Assembly: GCF_000422345.1 (NCBI RefSeq) | Contig: NZ_AULP01000002.1 | Location: forward strand, 310,001 to 374,000 | Source of the DNA: Neomelitea salexigens DSM 19753 | Lineage (GTDB): Bacteria > Pseudomonadota > Gammaproteobacteria > Pseudomonadales > Spongiibacteraceae | Direction: 5' to 3' | Length of the DNA stretch: 64,000 nt | Translations under genes and position numbers: made by a program | Notes under the pieces: generated by a model | The model's database searches: none | What the model was told of the DNA's origin: nothing | Seen by the model: only the letters and a program-made list of their open reading frames with translations | Shown: one piece after another, positions 26,556 to 34,786 of the stretch | Layout: every line of letters begins with the position of its first letter | Numbering within the stretch: position 1 is the stretch's first letter

Positions 26556-27514
26556 GCCCCGTAGCCATCATCGGCGCCGGATTGAGCGGCCTGCTTTGCG
26601 CAAAAATGCTCAACGAGTGCGGCCTACCCGTCGCCGTCTTTGAAAAGTCGCGCGGCCTGGGCGGGCGACTCGCCCGGCGCCGGCACCCCTGGGGCAACGT
26701 TGATATCGGCGCCCCCCTACTCGCCCTGACGCCAGAGCAGCTTCAATACTTCCCCAGTGACGCCATCAGCGCCCAGCCATATACCGCCGCGCTGTGGCGC
26801 GATGGTAAATTGCTAACACAAGCGACCCAAACACACTACACGGCGGCGGGCAGCAACAACCAACTTTGCCATGCTCTGGCTGACGGCATTGGGGTTCGCC
26901 GGGGGCAACGAGTAGCCGCCATACACCCAACATCAACAACGCTGTCATTGCGCGATGACAAAGGGGGGGATCTCGGTGATTTTTCGGCGGTGATTCTCGC
27001 CACCCCCGCCCCCCAGGCCCAAGACCTGTTACCCACAACCAGCTCACTCACCATTGCCGAATCACCCTGGCAAGCGGGCTGGACGGTGATTGTTCAATTT
27101 GAAGGTGCATGGGCGCCGAGCGAGATTATCGATATTGAATCGCACGCGATACTGCGCCGAATCGTTTGCTTGTCGGCCGCGCCAGGGCGGGACCATCAGC
27201 ACTGTTATTCCATCGAGCTGACGGGCGATGCCAGCCATCACTTTGAACAACGCAGCGATAACGAAATTATCGATAGGGTGATTACCGAGCTGGCATCGAT
27301 AGCGCCCACGCCACCACTGCTACACAGCGACATACAGCGCTGGCGTTTCGCCAGAGCAGAAACAGCGGTTAACTGCGACACGCAGCGTGCTGACGATAGG
27401 TTAAAAATTGCATTGGCAGGGGATTACTGCGCCGGAGGCAATGCGGAAGGGGCGCTACGCAGCGCCACCTTCGCGGTACAGCAGGTAAAACAGTGGTTGG
27501 CCAGCGCCCGTTAG
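26552..27514 (+). CDS. Renalase-like FAD-dependent oxidoreductase
   Basis: A 320-residue flavoprotein with [17 protein letters not shown] (Rossmann), [15 protein letters not shown], a motif typical of renalase-like bacterial proteins, and a C-terminal [23 protein letters not shown]-contact segment. The start is a TTG at 26552 overlapping the cfa stop by 4 nt (TTGA); there is no ATG before the Rossmann motif. The coupling suggests that it works on the same lipid pathway or supplies a redox step. Its end overlaps the convergent FabH-like gene by 4 nt. Confidence 0.85.
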   Translation: MSPVAIIGAGLSGLLCAKMLNECGLPVAVFEKSRGLGGRLARRRHPWGNVDIGAPLLALTPEQLQYFPSDAISAQPYTAALWRDGKLLTQATQTHYTAAGSNNQLCHALADGIGVRRGQRVAAIHPTSTTLSLRDDKGGDLGDFSAVILATPAPQAQDLLPTTSSLTIAESPWQAGWTVIVQFEGAWAPSEIIDIESHAILRRIVCLSAAPGRDHQHCYSIELTGDASHHFEQRSDNEIIDRVITELASIAPTPPLLHSDIQRWRFARAETAVNCDTQRADDRLKIALAGDYCAGGNAEGALRSATFAVQQVKQWLASAR

Positions 27515-28614
27515 CTATCCGCCTCGGCCGCTTTTTTGGCCGCCGCGGCGTTGCTGCCTTCAATCCAGGGTTTCAGCAGCTCCAACGCCGTTTTATCGCA
27601 GGGCGGCAAATCTTCTTCGCATTCACGCAGCGGCGTCACGCGATCACCCCATTTAATGAGTGCCGCACCCCAGGTTAGACCGGCGCCAAAGGCGGCTGTC
27701 AAAATGTGGTCGCCGGGCTTAATGCGGCCCTGCTCAAGCGCTTCGCACAAAGCAATCGGCACCGTCGCTGCAGAGGTATTGCCATATTTTTCAATATTAA
27801 CGATGACCTTTTCTTCCGGTGCCTTCAAACGCTTCATCAGTGTTTCGATAATACGAATGTTCGCCTGATGCGGGACCAGCACATCCACGTCTTCAGCAGC
27901 CAGCCCGCACTTATCAAGTACGTCCGTTACCGCTTGGCCCATGCCACGCACCGCGCGTTTAAATATTTCCGGCCCCTCGAAATTGATATCGTAATAACCA
28001 TCGATACCAGCAAAGCGCTCACGAACGGTACCGGAATCACGCGCCGACAAAATATCTCGAGCATCGCCATCACAGCCGAGGCGCTCCGCAAGCATGCCGC
28101 TTTCTTCTTCGCCCGCCTCAAGGATGACTGCACCCGCACCGTCGCCAAACAGTACTGCGACATCACGCATGCTGTAGTCGAGGAAATAGGGGATTCGATC
28201 AGCGCCGATTACCAGTACTTTCTTCATTGCACCAGAACGGATCATCGCCGTGCCCACACTCAGGCCATAGACGAAACCCGTGCAGGCGGCATTGAGGTCA
28301 AAAACCGCTGCATTTTTCGCGCCGATGCTGTCCTGCACGAATGACCCCGCATTCGGAATCAGTGTATCCGGGCAAGCCGTTCCCAGAATGATCATGTCCA
28401 GCTCGGCGGGGTCGAGGTCGGCAGCGGCCAAGGCGCGTTTTGCCGCCATGCTTGCCAGAGTCGCGGTGGACACATGAGAGATTCTGCGCTCTTTGATCCC
28501 GGTACGCGTCGAGATCCACTCATCAGACGTATCGAGGAAGGTTGTCAGGTCTTCATTACTCAGCACAGCGGGGGGAACGCACTTTCCCCATCCAGTTATC
28601 GTCGCGTATGGCAT
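27511..28614 (-). CDS. 3-oxoacyl-ACP synthase III (FabH-like, PA3286 type)
   Basis: A 367-residue condensing enzyme. The Cys-His-Asn triad is visible: Cys111 in [13 protein letters not shown], His249 in PHQANIRI and Asn279 in [10 protein letters not shown]. It is about 40 residues longer than E. coli FabH, with an extra charged and Ala-rich C-terminal tail ([20 protein letters not shown] and following). No fab genes surround it, so it resembles the accessory Pseudomonas PA3286 enzyme, which feeds beta-oxidation-derived acyl-CoA into fatty acid synthesis, rather than the housekeeping FabH. That function is inferred. It is divergent from a TetR regulator and two acyl-CoA dehydrogenases, which fits. 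Confidence 0.9.
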   Translation of the reverse strand: MPYATITGWGKCVPPAVLSNEDLTTFLDTSDEWISTRTGIKERRISHVSTATLASMAAKRALAAADLDPAELDMIILGTACPDTLIPNAGSFVQDSIGAKNAAVFDLNAACTGFVYGLSVGTAMIRSGAMKKVLVIGADRIPYFLDYSMRDVAVLFGDGAGAVILEAGEEESGMLAERLGCDGDARDILSARDSGTVRERFAGIDGYYDINFEGPEIFKRAVRGMGQAVTDVLDKCGLAAEDVDVLVPHQANIRIIETLMKRLKAPEEKVIVNIEKYGNTSAATVPIALCEALEQGRIKPGDHILTAAFGAGLTWGAALIKWGDRVTPLRECEEDLPPCDKTALELLKPWIEGSNAAAAKKAAEADS

Positions 28615-28745
28615 GCACAGGTATCCTCTTCAGTGATGAGCGGCATTATGCCGAGCCAGATCGTTGCTGTCACGCCGCGCATCCAACGGGATATAGAGAG
28701 GTAAGCAGCGCCGTTTTGCACCAAAATGATCACTACTTCACAGGC

Positions 28746-28755
28746 TATACGTATA
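28746..28755. promoter_or_regulatory. Short palindrome in the fabH-like/tetR divergent region
   Basis: TATACGTATA is self-complementary and lies centrally in the 254-nt region between two divergent genes. It may be a weak operator or a chance AT-rich palindrome; it differs in sequence and spacing from the 29569-29586 operator. Confidence 0.2.
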
Positions 28756-28868
28756 ATCCCTTAGTCGATTGAGCCTTTTTCTGATCATCTGCAAGATTAC
28801 AGCGTGCTAGCATAGTGACACACAAACAAGCTGTAAGAACCGTGTTGTAAATTCAGAGCGTGGTAAGT

Positions 28869-29447
28869 ATGAAAACGAACAAACGTTGGGGCAATGGCGC
28901 CCGAGTAGATGATCTGGTAACCGGCAAGAAACTCCTGCTTGAGGCGGCGGTAAGCTGCTTTGCAGCAAAAGGCGTTAAGTCTACAACTATCGAAGACATT
29001 GCCAATGTCGCCAACGTGACGCGGCGGACAGTTTATCGCTACTTCACCGGCAAATCCGACATCATCTCTTCGCTTGTCGATATTGAGCGCAATCGCATGT
29101 TCGAACAGCTCAAGGATGTCGTTGCAGAATACAAAGAGGATTTCCCTCGTATGCTGGAAGAGTGTATTTGGTTTACTGCCAACTACCGCCCCGCCGAGGA
29201 CAACCGCCTGGAAATCACCAGCGGCCGCAATTCCGCAGAGATCATGCCGCACATCGACAACGATGAGTCCGACCGCCTGTGGCGCGAACTGCTCATCGAG
29301 CCGCTGCACAACTACAATGCGCAAACCGGCAAGAGCCTGAGCATTGATGACCTCGTGCCGCTAACTGGACGCTTGGCACTGATTTACCGTCAGCACCCTG
29401 TTAGCAAAGCTGAATTCCACGCCAGCATGCGCGCACTGCGCTTCTAA
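28869..29447 (+). CDS. TetR-family transcriptional regulator of the acyl-CoA dehydrogenase operon
   Basis: A 192-residue regulator with a TetR DNA-binding domain: GKKLLLEAAVSCFAAKGVKSTTIEDIANVANVTRRTVYRYFTGKSDIISSL, where VTRRTVYRYF is the recognition helix. The C-terminal ligand domain is unlike the well-studied ones. An upstream GTG at 28860 adds three residues; the ATG at 28869 is preferred. It is followed by a terminator and by two acyl-CoA dehydrogenases with a palindromic operator at their promoter, so it is probably an acyl-CoA-responsive repressor of those genes (inference). Confidence 0.88.
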   Translation: MKTNKRWGNGARVDDLVTGKKLLLEAAVSCFAAKGVKSTTIEDIANVANVTRRTVYRYFTGKSDIISSLVDIERNRMFEQLKDVVAEYKEDFPRMLEECIWFTANYRPAEDNRLEITSGRNSAEIMPHIDNDESDRLWRELLIEPLHNYNAQTGKSLSIDDLVPLTGRLALIYRQHPVSKAEFHASMRALRF

Positions 29448-29470
29448 TCTCAGCTCCCCCCGCTTTATCT

Positions 29471-29502
29471 AAACGGCCGCTAGCTTCTAGTGGCCGTTTT
29501 TT
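29471..29502 (+). terminator. Rho-independent terminator after the tetR gene
   Basis: AACGGCC..CTAG pairs with CTAG..GGCCGTT around a 3-nt loop (one mismatch), followed by six T residues. It starts about 25 nt after the tetR stop and separates it from the acyl-CoA dehydrogenase operon. Confidence 0.8.
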
Positions 29503-29546
29503 ATTTCTCGCTCTTCTATAGTTAGTTGGCTCATGTCACTGCTGCA

Positions 29547-29586
29547 TTGCGCACGCGAATCCAACAAACTAATACGGCCGTATTAG
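29547..29586 (+). promoter_or_regulatory. Promoter with overlapping TetR-type operator for the acyl-CoA dehydrogenase operon
   Basis: TTGCGC (29547-29552), 17 nt, TAATAC (29570-29575) is a plausible sigma-70 promoter. The -10 lies inside the perfect 18-bp palindrome CTAATACGGCCGTATTAG (29569-29586), 24 nt before the ATG at 29610. An operator over the -10 box just downstream of a TetR gene is a classical repression arrangement. Confidence 0.7.
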
Positions 29587-29609
29587 ATAAAAATAGTAGG
29601 AGCCGATCT

Positions 29610-30716
29610 ATGAATTTTGATTTTTCCGACGACCAGAAAACCATTCAGGACCAAGCTCGTCTCGTATTGAGCCGAGAATGCCCGCCAGACCGCGCGCGAC
29701 AGGCCCTTGAGCACGCGAGAGCCTATGACGAAACACTGTGGAAACAGGTGGCCGAGCTTGGCTGGCCCGCCATCGCGATCGACGAAGAATTCGGGGGGCT
29801 CGGCATGGGCTACCTGGAGCTGTGCGTCATCGCCCAGGAGCTGGGTCGCGCAGTGGCACCACTGCCCTTTACCGCCTCAGTCTACCTTGCCACCGAGGCG
29901 GTAAAACTCTGCGCCAGCGACACCCAGAAGGCTGAATGGCTTCCTCAGTTGGCCAGCGGCGACGCCATAGCCTGTGTTGCCCTGCCCGAAACGCGCAGTC
30001 TAAACCACGGCGCTATAAATACCGTTACGGCTATCGACGCCGTCTTGAACGGCACGGCTCAGGCTGTTTTGCACGGCCACGCCGCTGATTTCGCCATTGT
30101 TGCTGCGCGCGATGAAGCCGGCCGCATGGCCTTTTATAAGGCAGACCTCAACAACAGTGCCATACAACGCCAAGTCCAGCAGACAATCGACCCCAGTCAG
30201 GCAATGGCCACACTTCAATTTACCGACGCCCCCTCTGAGCCGTTGGGCAATGGCGAAGATTTCCCCCATTGCTATCAACAGCTACTTGATCGCGCCGCCG
30301 TACTGCTCAGCTTTGAGCAAGTAGGCGGCTGTGAAGCCGTAATTGATATGGCAAAAACCTATACAGAAGGCCGCTACGCATTTGGTCGCCAAGTTGCCTC
30401 CTTTCAGGCGATTAAACACAAGCTCGCCGATATGTTTGTGGCAAAGGAGCTGGCGAAATCCAACGCCTACTATGGGGCCTGGGCCATGACCGATGGCGAA
30501 CGCGAGTTGCCTCTGGCCGCCGCCACCGCTCGCGTCAGCGCGATAAACGCCTACTACTTGTGCAGCAAAGAGAACATTCAGGCCCACGGCGGCATGGGGT
30601 TTACCTGGGAGTTTGACTGCCACCTTTACTACCGACGCGCCCAGCTACTCTCAAGCGTTATCGGCAGCGCCCCCGTCTGGAAAAACCGCCTCACCGAACA
30701 ACTGCTAACTGCTTAA
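29610..30716 (+). CDS. Acyl-CoA dehydrogenase family protein
   Basis: A 368-residue flavoenzyme subunit that introduces an alpha-beta double bond in an acyl-CoA. It starts MNFDFSDDQKTIQDQARLVL, contains EEFGGLGMGYLELCVIAQELGRA and the C-terminal FGRQVASFQAIKHKLADMFV and AHGGMGFTWEFDCHLYYRRAQ. The frame is open from 29526, but AGGAG 7 nt before the ATG at 29610 fixes the start. It forms a pair with the next gene 15 nt downstream; such unequal pairs of short and longer acyl-CoA dehydrogenases often form heteromeric enzymes, including those for sterol side chains and branched acyl-CoAs. Substrate not assignable. Confidence 0.92.
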   Translation: MNFDFSDDQKTIQDQARLVLSRECPPDRARQALEHARAYDETLWKQVAELGWPAIAIDEEFGGLGMGYLELCVIAQELGRAVAPLPFTASVYLATEAVKLCASDTQKAEWLPQLASGDAIACVALPETRSLNHGAINTVTAIDAVLNGTAQAVLHGHAADFAIVAARDEAGRMAFYKADLNNSAIQRQVQQTIDPSQAMATLQFTDAPSEPLGNGEDFPHCYQQLLDRAAVLLSFEQVGGCEAVIDMAKTYTEGRYAFGRQVASFQAIKHKLADMFVAKELAKSNAYYGAWAMTDGERELPLAAATARVSAINAYYLCSKENIQAHGGMGFTWEFDCHLYYRRAQLLSSVIGSAPVWKNRLTEQLLTA

Positions 30717-30731
30717 GCACCGGAGCTGACA

Positions 30732-31943
30732 ATGGACTTCAAAGATACCCCCGAACAAGCAGCATTTCGCGCAGAAGTACGCCAATGGCTCACTGCCAAT
30801 GCGCGCCCAAAACAAACCGGCGCGGGTCGCCCCTCCCAGGCCGAACGCTATGACGATGCCAAACGCTGGTACAAAAAAGTGGCCGACGCGGGATTTGCCT
30901 GTCTCGACTGGCCTAAAGAGTATGGCGGCGCCGGCTTGAGCCAGATCCACAAAGTGATTTGGTCTCAAGAAGTGGCCAATTATGCCGAGCCCGATGGCTA
31001 CTTTGTTATTGGCATAGGCAACTGTGGCCCGGCGATTATGCACTTCGCCAGCGAGCAGCAAAAACAGCACTTGCTACCAAGAATGGCCAGCGCTGAAGAT
31101 GTTTGGTGCCAAATGTTTTCAGAACCGAGTGCCGGTTCCGACGTCGCCGGGCTGCGCACCAGTGCAGTCAAGCAAGGTGACAAATGGGTAGTAAACGGCC
31201 AGAAAATCTGGACCTCTGGCGCCCAGCACTCGGACTACGGTGTTATTTTGTGCCGCACCGATACCGAGGTGTCTAAATACCGTGGCATGACAATGTTTTA
31301 CATCGATATGCACCAGCCCGGTGTGGACGTTAAACCCATCAAGCAAATGGATGGCGACGCGCATTTTAATGAAGTATTTTTCAATGACGCCGAGATTCCA
31401 GACAGCCAGCGGCTCGGCGAGATTGGCGGCGGCTGGGGCGCTGCGCTGTTAGTGCTCATGAATGAACGCCTGGCGATCTCCGGCGTCCAGCCGGACGGTT
31501 TCCCAGAGCTGCTGCAATTAGTCAAAACGCTGCAGATAGACGGCAAGCCAGTATCCGACAACCCCTCTGTCCGTGAGCACTTGGCCGATTGGTACTGCCA
31601 ACACGCCGGAATCAAGGCCTCTACTAACCGCATGCTCACTGCTGTGGCCAAAGGGGGAATGCCCGGCGCCGAAGCCGCTCTCGGAAAATTGGTCGGAGCC
31701 GTGATGAATCAAGACATTGCCAACTATGCCCTACAATTGCTCGGTGAAAGCGGCCCAGTGATGAACCCGGACATCGCGCCGCAACAGGCCCACTTCCAGA
31801 AAACCGCTCTGTTCTCTCCCGGTATTCGCCTGGCGGGTGGCACCGATGAAGTTATGCGTAATATTATTGCTGAACAGGTTTTGGGAATGCCCCAAGAACC
31901 TCGCGCCGACAAAGGCATTGCCTTCAAAGACATCCCCTCTTGA
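30732..31943 (+). CDS. Acyl-CoA dehydrogenase family protein
   Basis: A 403-residue acyl-CoA dehydrogenase that probably forms an operon and possibly a heteromer with the preceding gene. It has the FAD-binding MFSEPSAGSDVAGLRTSAVKQGDKWVVNGQKIWTSGAQ, WPKEYGGAGLSQIHKVI and a C-terminal GGTDEVMRNIIAEQVLGMPQEPR, where this class ends with a conserved MPQEP-type tail. It is longer at the N-terminus (RAEVRQWLTANARPK), as in the larger subunits of alpha2beta2 acyl-CoA dehydrogenases. An imperfect terminator follows. Confidence 0.93.
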   Translation: MDFKDTPEQAAFRAEVRQWLTANARPKQTGAGRPSQAERYDDAKRWYKKVADAGFACLDWPKEYGGAGLSQIHKVIWSQEVANYAEPDGYFVIGIGNCGPAIMHFASEQQKQHLLPRMASAEDVWCQMFSEPSAGSDVAGLRTSAVKQGDKWVVNGQKIWTSGAQHSDYGVILCRTDTEVSKYRGMTMFYIDMHQPGVDVKPIKQMDGDAHFNEVFFNDAEIPDSQRLGEIGGGWGAALLVLMNERLAISGVQPDGFPELLQLVKTLQIDGKPVSDNPSVREHLADWYCQHAGIKASTNRMLTAVAKGGMPGAEAALGKLVGAVMNQDIANYALQLLGESGPVMNPDIAPQQAHFQKTALFSPGIRLAGGTDEVMRNIIAEQVLGMPQEPRADKGIAFKDIPS

Positions 31944-31969
31944 AACCCATCCTAACCACGCCAAAAACG

Positions 31970-31997
31970 AGCGCCCTAACACTATATTGAGGGCGCT
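31970..31997 (+). terminator. Hairpin after the acyl-CoA dehydrogenase operon
   Basis: AGCGCCCT (31970-31977) pairs with AGGGCGCT (31990-31997), 27 nt past the stop. There is only a weak T-rich tail. Confidence 0.55.
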
Positions 31998-32098
31998 TAG
32001 GTACTTTCCGCTACCGACTATTGCGTATATCTGCAGCTCTATGACATTGCTAAATTAACCCCTACAAGAAAAGCATTCTTTTACGGGGTCAACTCAAC

Positions 32099-32299
32099 AT
32101 GGCAAAGCAATTTTTTAAAAACCGCTCAACACCAATATCTAAAAAAACGGCAGGCGCAGAAACGGAACGTATTTTTCAGTCTCGTGGACCCCGTCGTTCG
32201 TTAACGACAAATAGATACTCCAGCAGCGAATGGTGGCTTAGTGTCGATTACGCTGAACTCTTAGACAGCCGCTCAGCACTGGCAGCGATTAGCCGCTAG
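32099..32299 (+). CDS. Small basic protein with EWWLSVDYAE motif (first of a tandem pair)
   Basis: A 66-residue soluble protein with a basic, disordered-looking N-terminus (MAKQFFKNRSTPISKK) and a C-terminal core SSSEWWLSVDYAELLDSRSAL. The next small gene encodes a related core (DEWWLNVNYAETIDMKDAI), so the two are paralogues. I do not recognise the family. A GGGG 10 nt before the ATG is a weak ribosome site. It precedes the yrfG-hslR-hslO stress cluster. The conservation between the copies argues that it is a real gene. Confidence 0.6.
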   Translation: MAKQFFKNRSTPISKKTAGAETERIFQSRGPRRSLTTNRYSSSEWWLSVDYAELLDSRSALAAISR

Positions 32300-32478
32300 A
32301 CAGCGAGTGGATGCGAATGATTCGAGACAATAACTGCCCTCAAAACCGTGCACAGATCACAGTTTTACACGGCACTTCACGAGTTAGGGGCTTTTCCCTA
32401 TACTGCTGCCGAGCCGCTATCACTATGGTTAACACTCAACCAGCGCAACCACTTAAGCGCACAGCAGAGGACACAGTG

Positions 32479-32658
32479 ATGGCAACAGCAGCGAACAGCA
32501 CAAGTTCTATCTTCAGCGAAAATACGCATCGCGGCCGCCCTATCGATCAATTCCGTAGCAACCGCGATGAGTGGTGGCTCAATGTGAACTACGCTGAAAC
32601 CATTGATATGAAAGATGCCATTAGCCACCAGGCAATGCGAGTCAACGCGGCGCGCTAG
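32479..32658 (+). CDS. Small protein with EWWLNVNYAE motif (second of a tandem pair)
   Basis: The ATG at 32479, with AGAGGA 7 nt upstream, opens a 59-residue frame; a longer reading from 32311 is possible but its first 56 codons share nothing with the partner gene. After a Ser/Thr-rich N-terminus comes RGRPIDQFRSNRDEWWLNVNYAETIDMKDAI, aligning with the upstream protein over about 25 residues (shared EWWL, V, YAE, D and a Ser/Ala tail). Function unknown. It ends 29 nt before yrfG. Confidence 0.6.
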   Translation: MATAANSTSSIFSENTHRGRPIDQFRSNRDEWWLNVNYAETIDMKDAISHQAMRVNAAR

Positions 32659-32687
32659 TTTTCGCCGCGCAATTAGGGCGCGGCACT

Positions 32688-33359
32688 ATGATTAACTGGC
32701 AAGACATCGACACCGTTCTGTTAGACATGGACGGCACATTACTCGATCTGCATTACGACAATTTTTTCTGGACACAGCACCTCCCCCGCCGATACACCGA
32801 GATTCATGGCGGCGACCTCCAAACCGTTAGTGAAGAACTGATCGCTCGCATCATGGCTGAGCGCGGCTCACTGAACTGGTACTGTCTCGACTACTGGTCA
32901 GAAGAGCTTCAGCTCGACATCACCGCACTCAAACGCGAAATTAGTCACCTGATTCGCATGCACCCCAGCACAGAGCGATTTTTAGATGCCCTACAACGCA
33001 GCGGCCGGGACGTGTGGCTGGTCACCAATGCCCACCAGGGCGGCCTCGATATCAAGCTGGAAAAAACCGGTCTTGGCCAGTGGGTTCAGCGCATCATCAC
33101 CTCTCACGAACTCGCCCTGCCCAAGGAAGACGACACCTTCTGGCAAAAGCTCGCCCAGCACTGGCATTACGAGCCCGCTCGCAGCCTGCTGATCGACGAT
33201 ACCGCCACCGTGTTGGACTCTGCCGCTCGCCACGGCATACGCCATTTAATTACCATGAAGCGCCCCGACAGTCGCGCGCCCCTGCGCCAAGGGTTAAGCT
33301 ACCCCGCTATCGAGCATTTTGACGAAATTCTGCCAATACCACCGCGAGACCGAGATTGA
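32688..33359 (+). CDS. yrfG: HAD-family GMP/IMP nucleotidase (YrfG)
   Basis: A 223-residue haloacid-dehalogenase-type hydrolase that in E. coli dephosphorylates GMP and IMP. It has the nucleophile motif LLDMDGTLL with Asp13 and Asp15, the WLVTNAHQGGLDIKL middle motif and the C-terminal SLLIDDTATVLDSAARHGIRH acid pair. The order yrfG-hslR-hslO-pckA is the same as in E. coli, which strengthens the assignment. Its stop overlaps the hslR start by 3 nt or more. Confidence 0.93.
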   Translation: MINWQDIDTVLLDMDGTLLDLHYDNFFWTQHLPRRYTEIHGGDLQTVSEELIARIMAERGSLNWYCLDYWSEELQLDITALKREISHLIRMHPSTERFLDALQRSGRDVWLVTNAHQGGLDIKLEKTGLGQWVQRIITSHELALPKEDDTFWQKLAQHWHYEPARSLLIDDTATVLDSAARHGIRHLITMKRPDSRAPLRQGLSYPAIEHFDEILPIPPRDRD

Positions 33360-33754
33360 GCAAAGACATACAACGCCTTCGCCTGGATAAGTGGCTGTGG
33401 GCCGCCCGTTTCTACAAAACCCGCAGCATCGCAAAACAGGCCATCGAGGGCGGCAAAGTGCATTATAATGGCGCCCGCTGCAAGGTAAGCAAAGAAGTAG
33501 AAGTGGGCGGCATGCTAACGCTGCGCACCGGCTGGGACGAGCGCGAAGTAGAGATTATCGCCATCTCCGACCAGCGACGTGGCGCGCCCGAAGCCGCCTT
33601 ACTTTACCGCGAAACCGACGCCAGTATCGCCAAGCGCCAGCAGAATGCGGCCGACCGGAAAGCGCTGGGGGCCGCAGCGGGGGTGCTGCGCAGCGAGCGC
33701 CCCAACAAGAAACAGCGCCGCCAAATACACCGATTCCGCGAACAACAGGACTAA
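33356..33754 (+). CDS. hslR: Heat shock protein 15 (ribosome-associated, HslR)
   Basis: A 132-residue S4-domain RNA-binding protein that binds free 50S subunits carrying nascent chains after heat stress, aiding ribosome rescue. The S4 core is residues 8-70 (LRLDKWLWAARFYKTRSIAKQAIEGGKVHYNGARCK), followed by a basic tail ending KKQRRQIHRFREQQ. The start is TTG at 33356 overlapping the yrfG stop (TTGA), typical of tight coupling; there is no ATG before the S4 domain. Confidence 0.93.
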   Translation: MSKDIQRLRLDKWLWAARFYKTRSIAKQAIEGGKVHYNGARCKVSKEVEVGGMLTLRTGWDEREVEIIAISDQRRGAPEAALLYRETDASIAKRQQNAADRKALGAAAGVLRSERPNKKQRRQIHRFREQQD

Positions 33755-33764
33755 ACAGCACCTT

Positions 33765-34616
33765 ATGAGTGATCAAATTCACCGCTTCATTTTCGACGGC
33801 AGTGATGTGCGAGGCGTGCATATCCAGATCCAGCAGAGCTATCGTGAAATGCTGGAAAACCACCACTACCCACCAGCCGTCGCGGCTTTGCTGGGGGAAT
33901 TTTTGGTCGCCGCAGCCCTGCTGAGTGTCACCATTAAATTTCGCGGCAGCCTGATTCTGCAGGTCCGCGGGGACGGCCAGGTCCCGCTCATTATGGCCGA
34001 GGCAAATTCCAACGGCGACATTCGCGGCATTGCTCGCGACGCCGGCCAGGCGATCGGCGAGGACTTTCATAGCCTGCTGGGCAATGGCCAGCTAGCCATC
34101 ACCATAGACCCTGAAAAAGGGCAACGTTATCAGGGGATTGTCAGCTTAGATGGCGCGAATCTCGGCGCGTGTATAGAGGCCTACTTCCGCCAGAGCGAGC
34201 AATTGGCCACCCGCCTGTGGCTATCCGCCGATGGCGAAACCGCCGCGGGCATCCTGCTGCAAGAGCTGCCGGAGCAACAAAGTGATGCCGCCGTTTGGCA
34301 ACACCTCACCACCCTGGCCGACACCGTTCAACAAGAAGAACTATTGACACTCAGCGCAGACCGCTTACTGTACCGCCTGTACCATCAGGAAACCGTGCGG
34401 GTATTTGAGCCCAAGTCGCTAAAATTCGTCTGTAGCTGCAGCCAGCAACGCATGGAATCTGCACTGGTTTCTCTGGGTCGAGAAGAGTTGGAGAGCATTC
34501 TCAGTGAGCAGGGGAAAATAGATAGCCACTGCGAGTTCTGCCACCGCCAATTCCACTTTGAAGCCGGGGATATTGCCAATCTCTTTGGTGACCCAGCACC
34601 CAACACTCGGCATTGA
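33765..34616 (+). CDS. hslO: Redox-regulated chaperone Hsp33
   Basis: A 283-residue holdase that is switched on by oxidative unfolding. The C-terminal zinc switch is intact: Cys223 and Cys225 (CSC) and Cys256 and Cys259 (CEFC). The N-terminal domain begins MSDQIHRFIFDGSDVRGVHIQ and contains VRGDGQVPLIMAEAN. The frame could be read from 33579, inside hslR; the ATG at 33765, 11 nt after the hslR stop, matches the family start. Co-located with the Hsp15 gene, as in E. coli. Confidence 0.95.
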   Translation: MSDQIHRFIFDGSDVRGVHIQIQQSYREMLENHHYPPAVAALLGEFLVAAALLSVTIKFRGSLILQVRGDGQVPLIMAEANSNGDIRGIARDAGQAIGEDFHSLLGNGQLAITIDPEKGQRYQGIVSLDGANLGACIEAYFRQSEQLATRLWLSADGETAAGILLQELPEQQSDAAVWQHLTTLADTVQQEELLTLSADRLLYRLYHQETVRVFEPKSLKFVCSCSQQRMESALVSLGREELESILSEQGKIDSHCEFCHRQFHFEAGDIANLFGDPAPNTRH

Positions 34617-34632
34617 GTGAAAAAAAACCAAA

Positions 34633-34681
34633 ATCGCCGCAGATCGGCGGCGATCAGGGTTAGCGCCGCTTGGCGATTTTT
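34633..34681 (+). terminator. Double hairpin between hslO and pckA
   Basis: ATCGCCGC (34633-34640) pairs with GCGGCGAT (34647-34654). A second smaller stem CGCC-GCTT-GGCG (34664-34675) is followed by ATTTTT. The two can compete because GGCGAT at 34672-34677 also matches the first arm. This may end hslO transcription or act as a pckA leader attenuator. Confidence 0.5.
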
Positions 34682-34786
34682 GCAATAATAGCCGCCTTCA
34701 AAATCTGGCCACCCGCGCGGGGGGTTTACCCCGATCAACTGTGACCTCCTAATGTCCCCAGGGACGACGTGACAGGAATACCGAGA

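Noticed and set aside
32311-32478. First 56 codons of the longer frame of the second EWWL protein
   Set aside because: The internal ATG at 32479 has a clear ribosome site, and the upstream part shares nothing with the partner gene.
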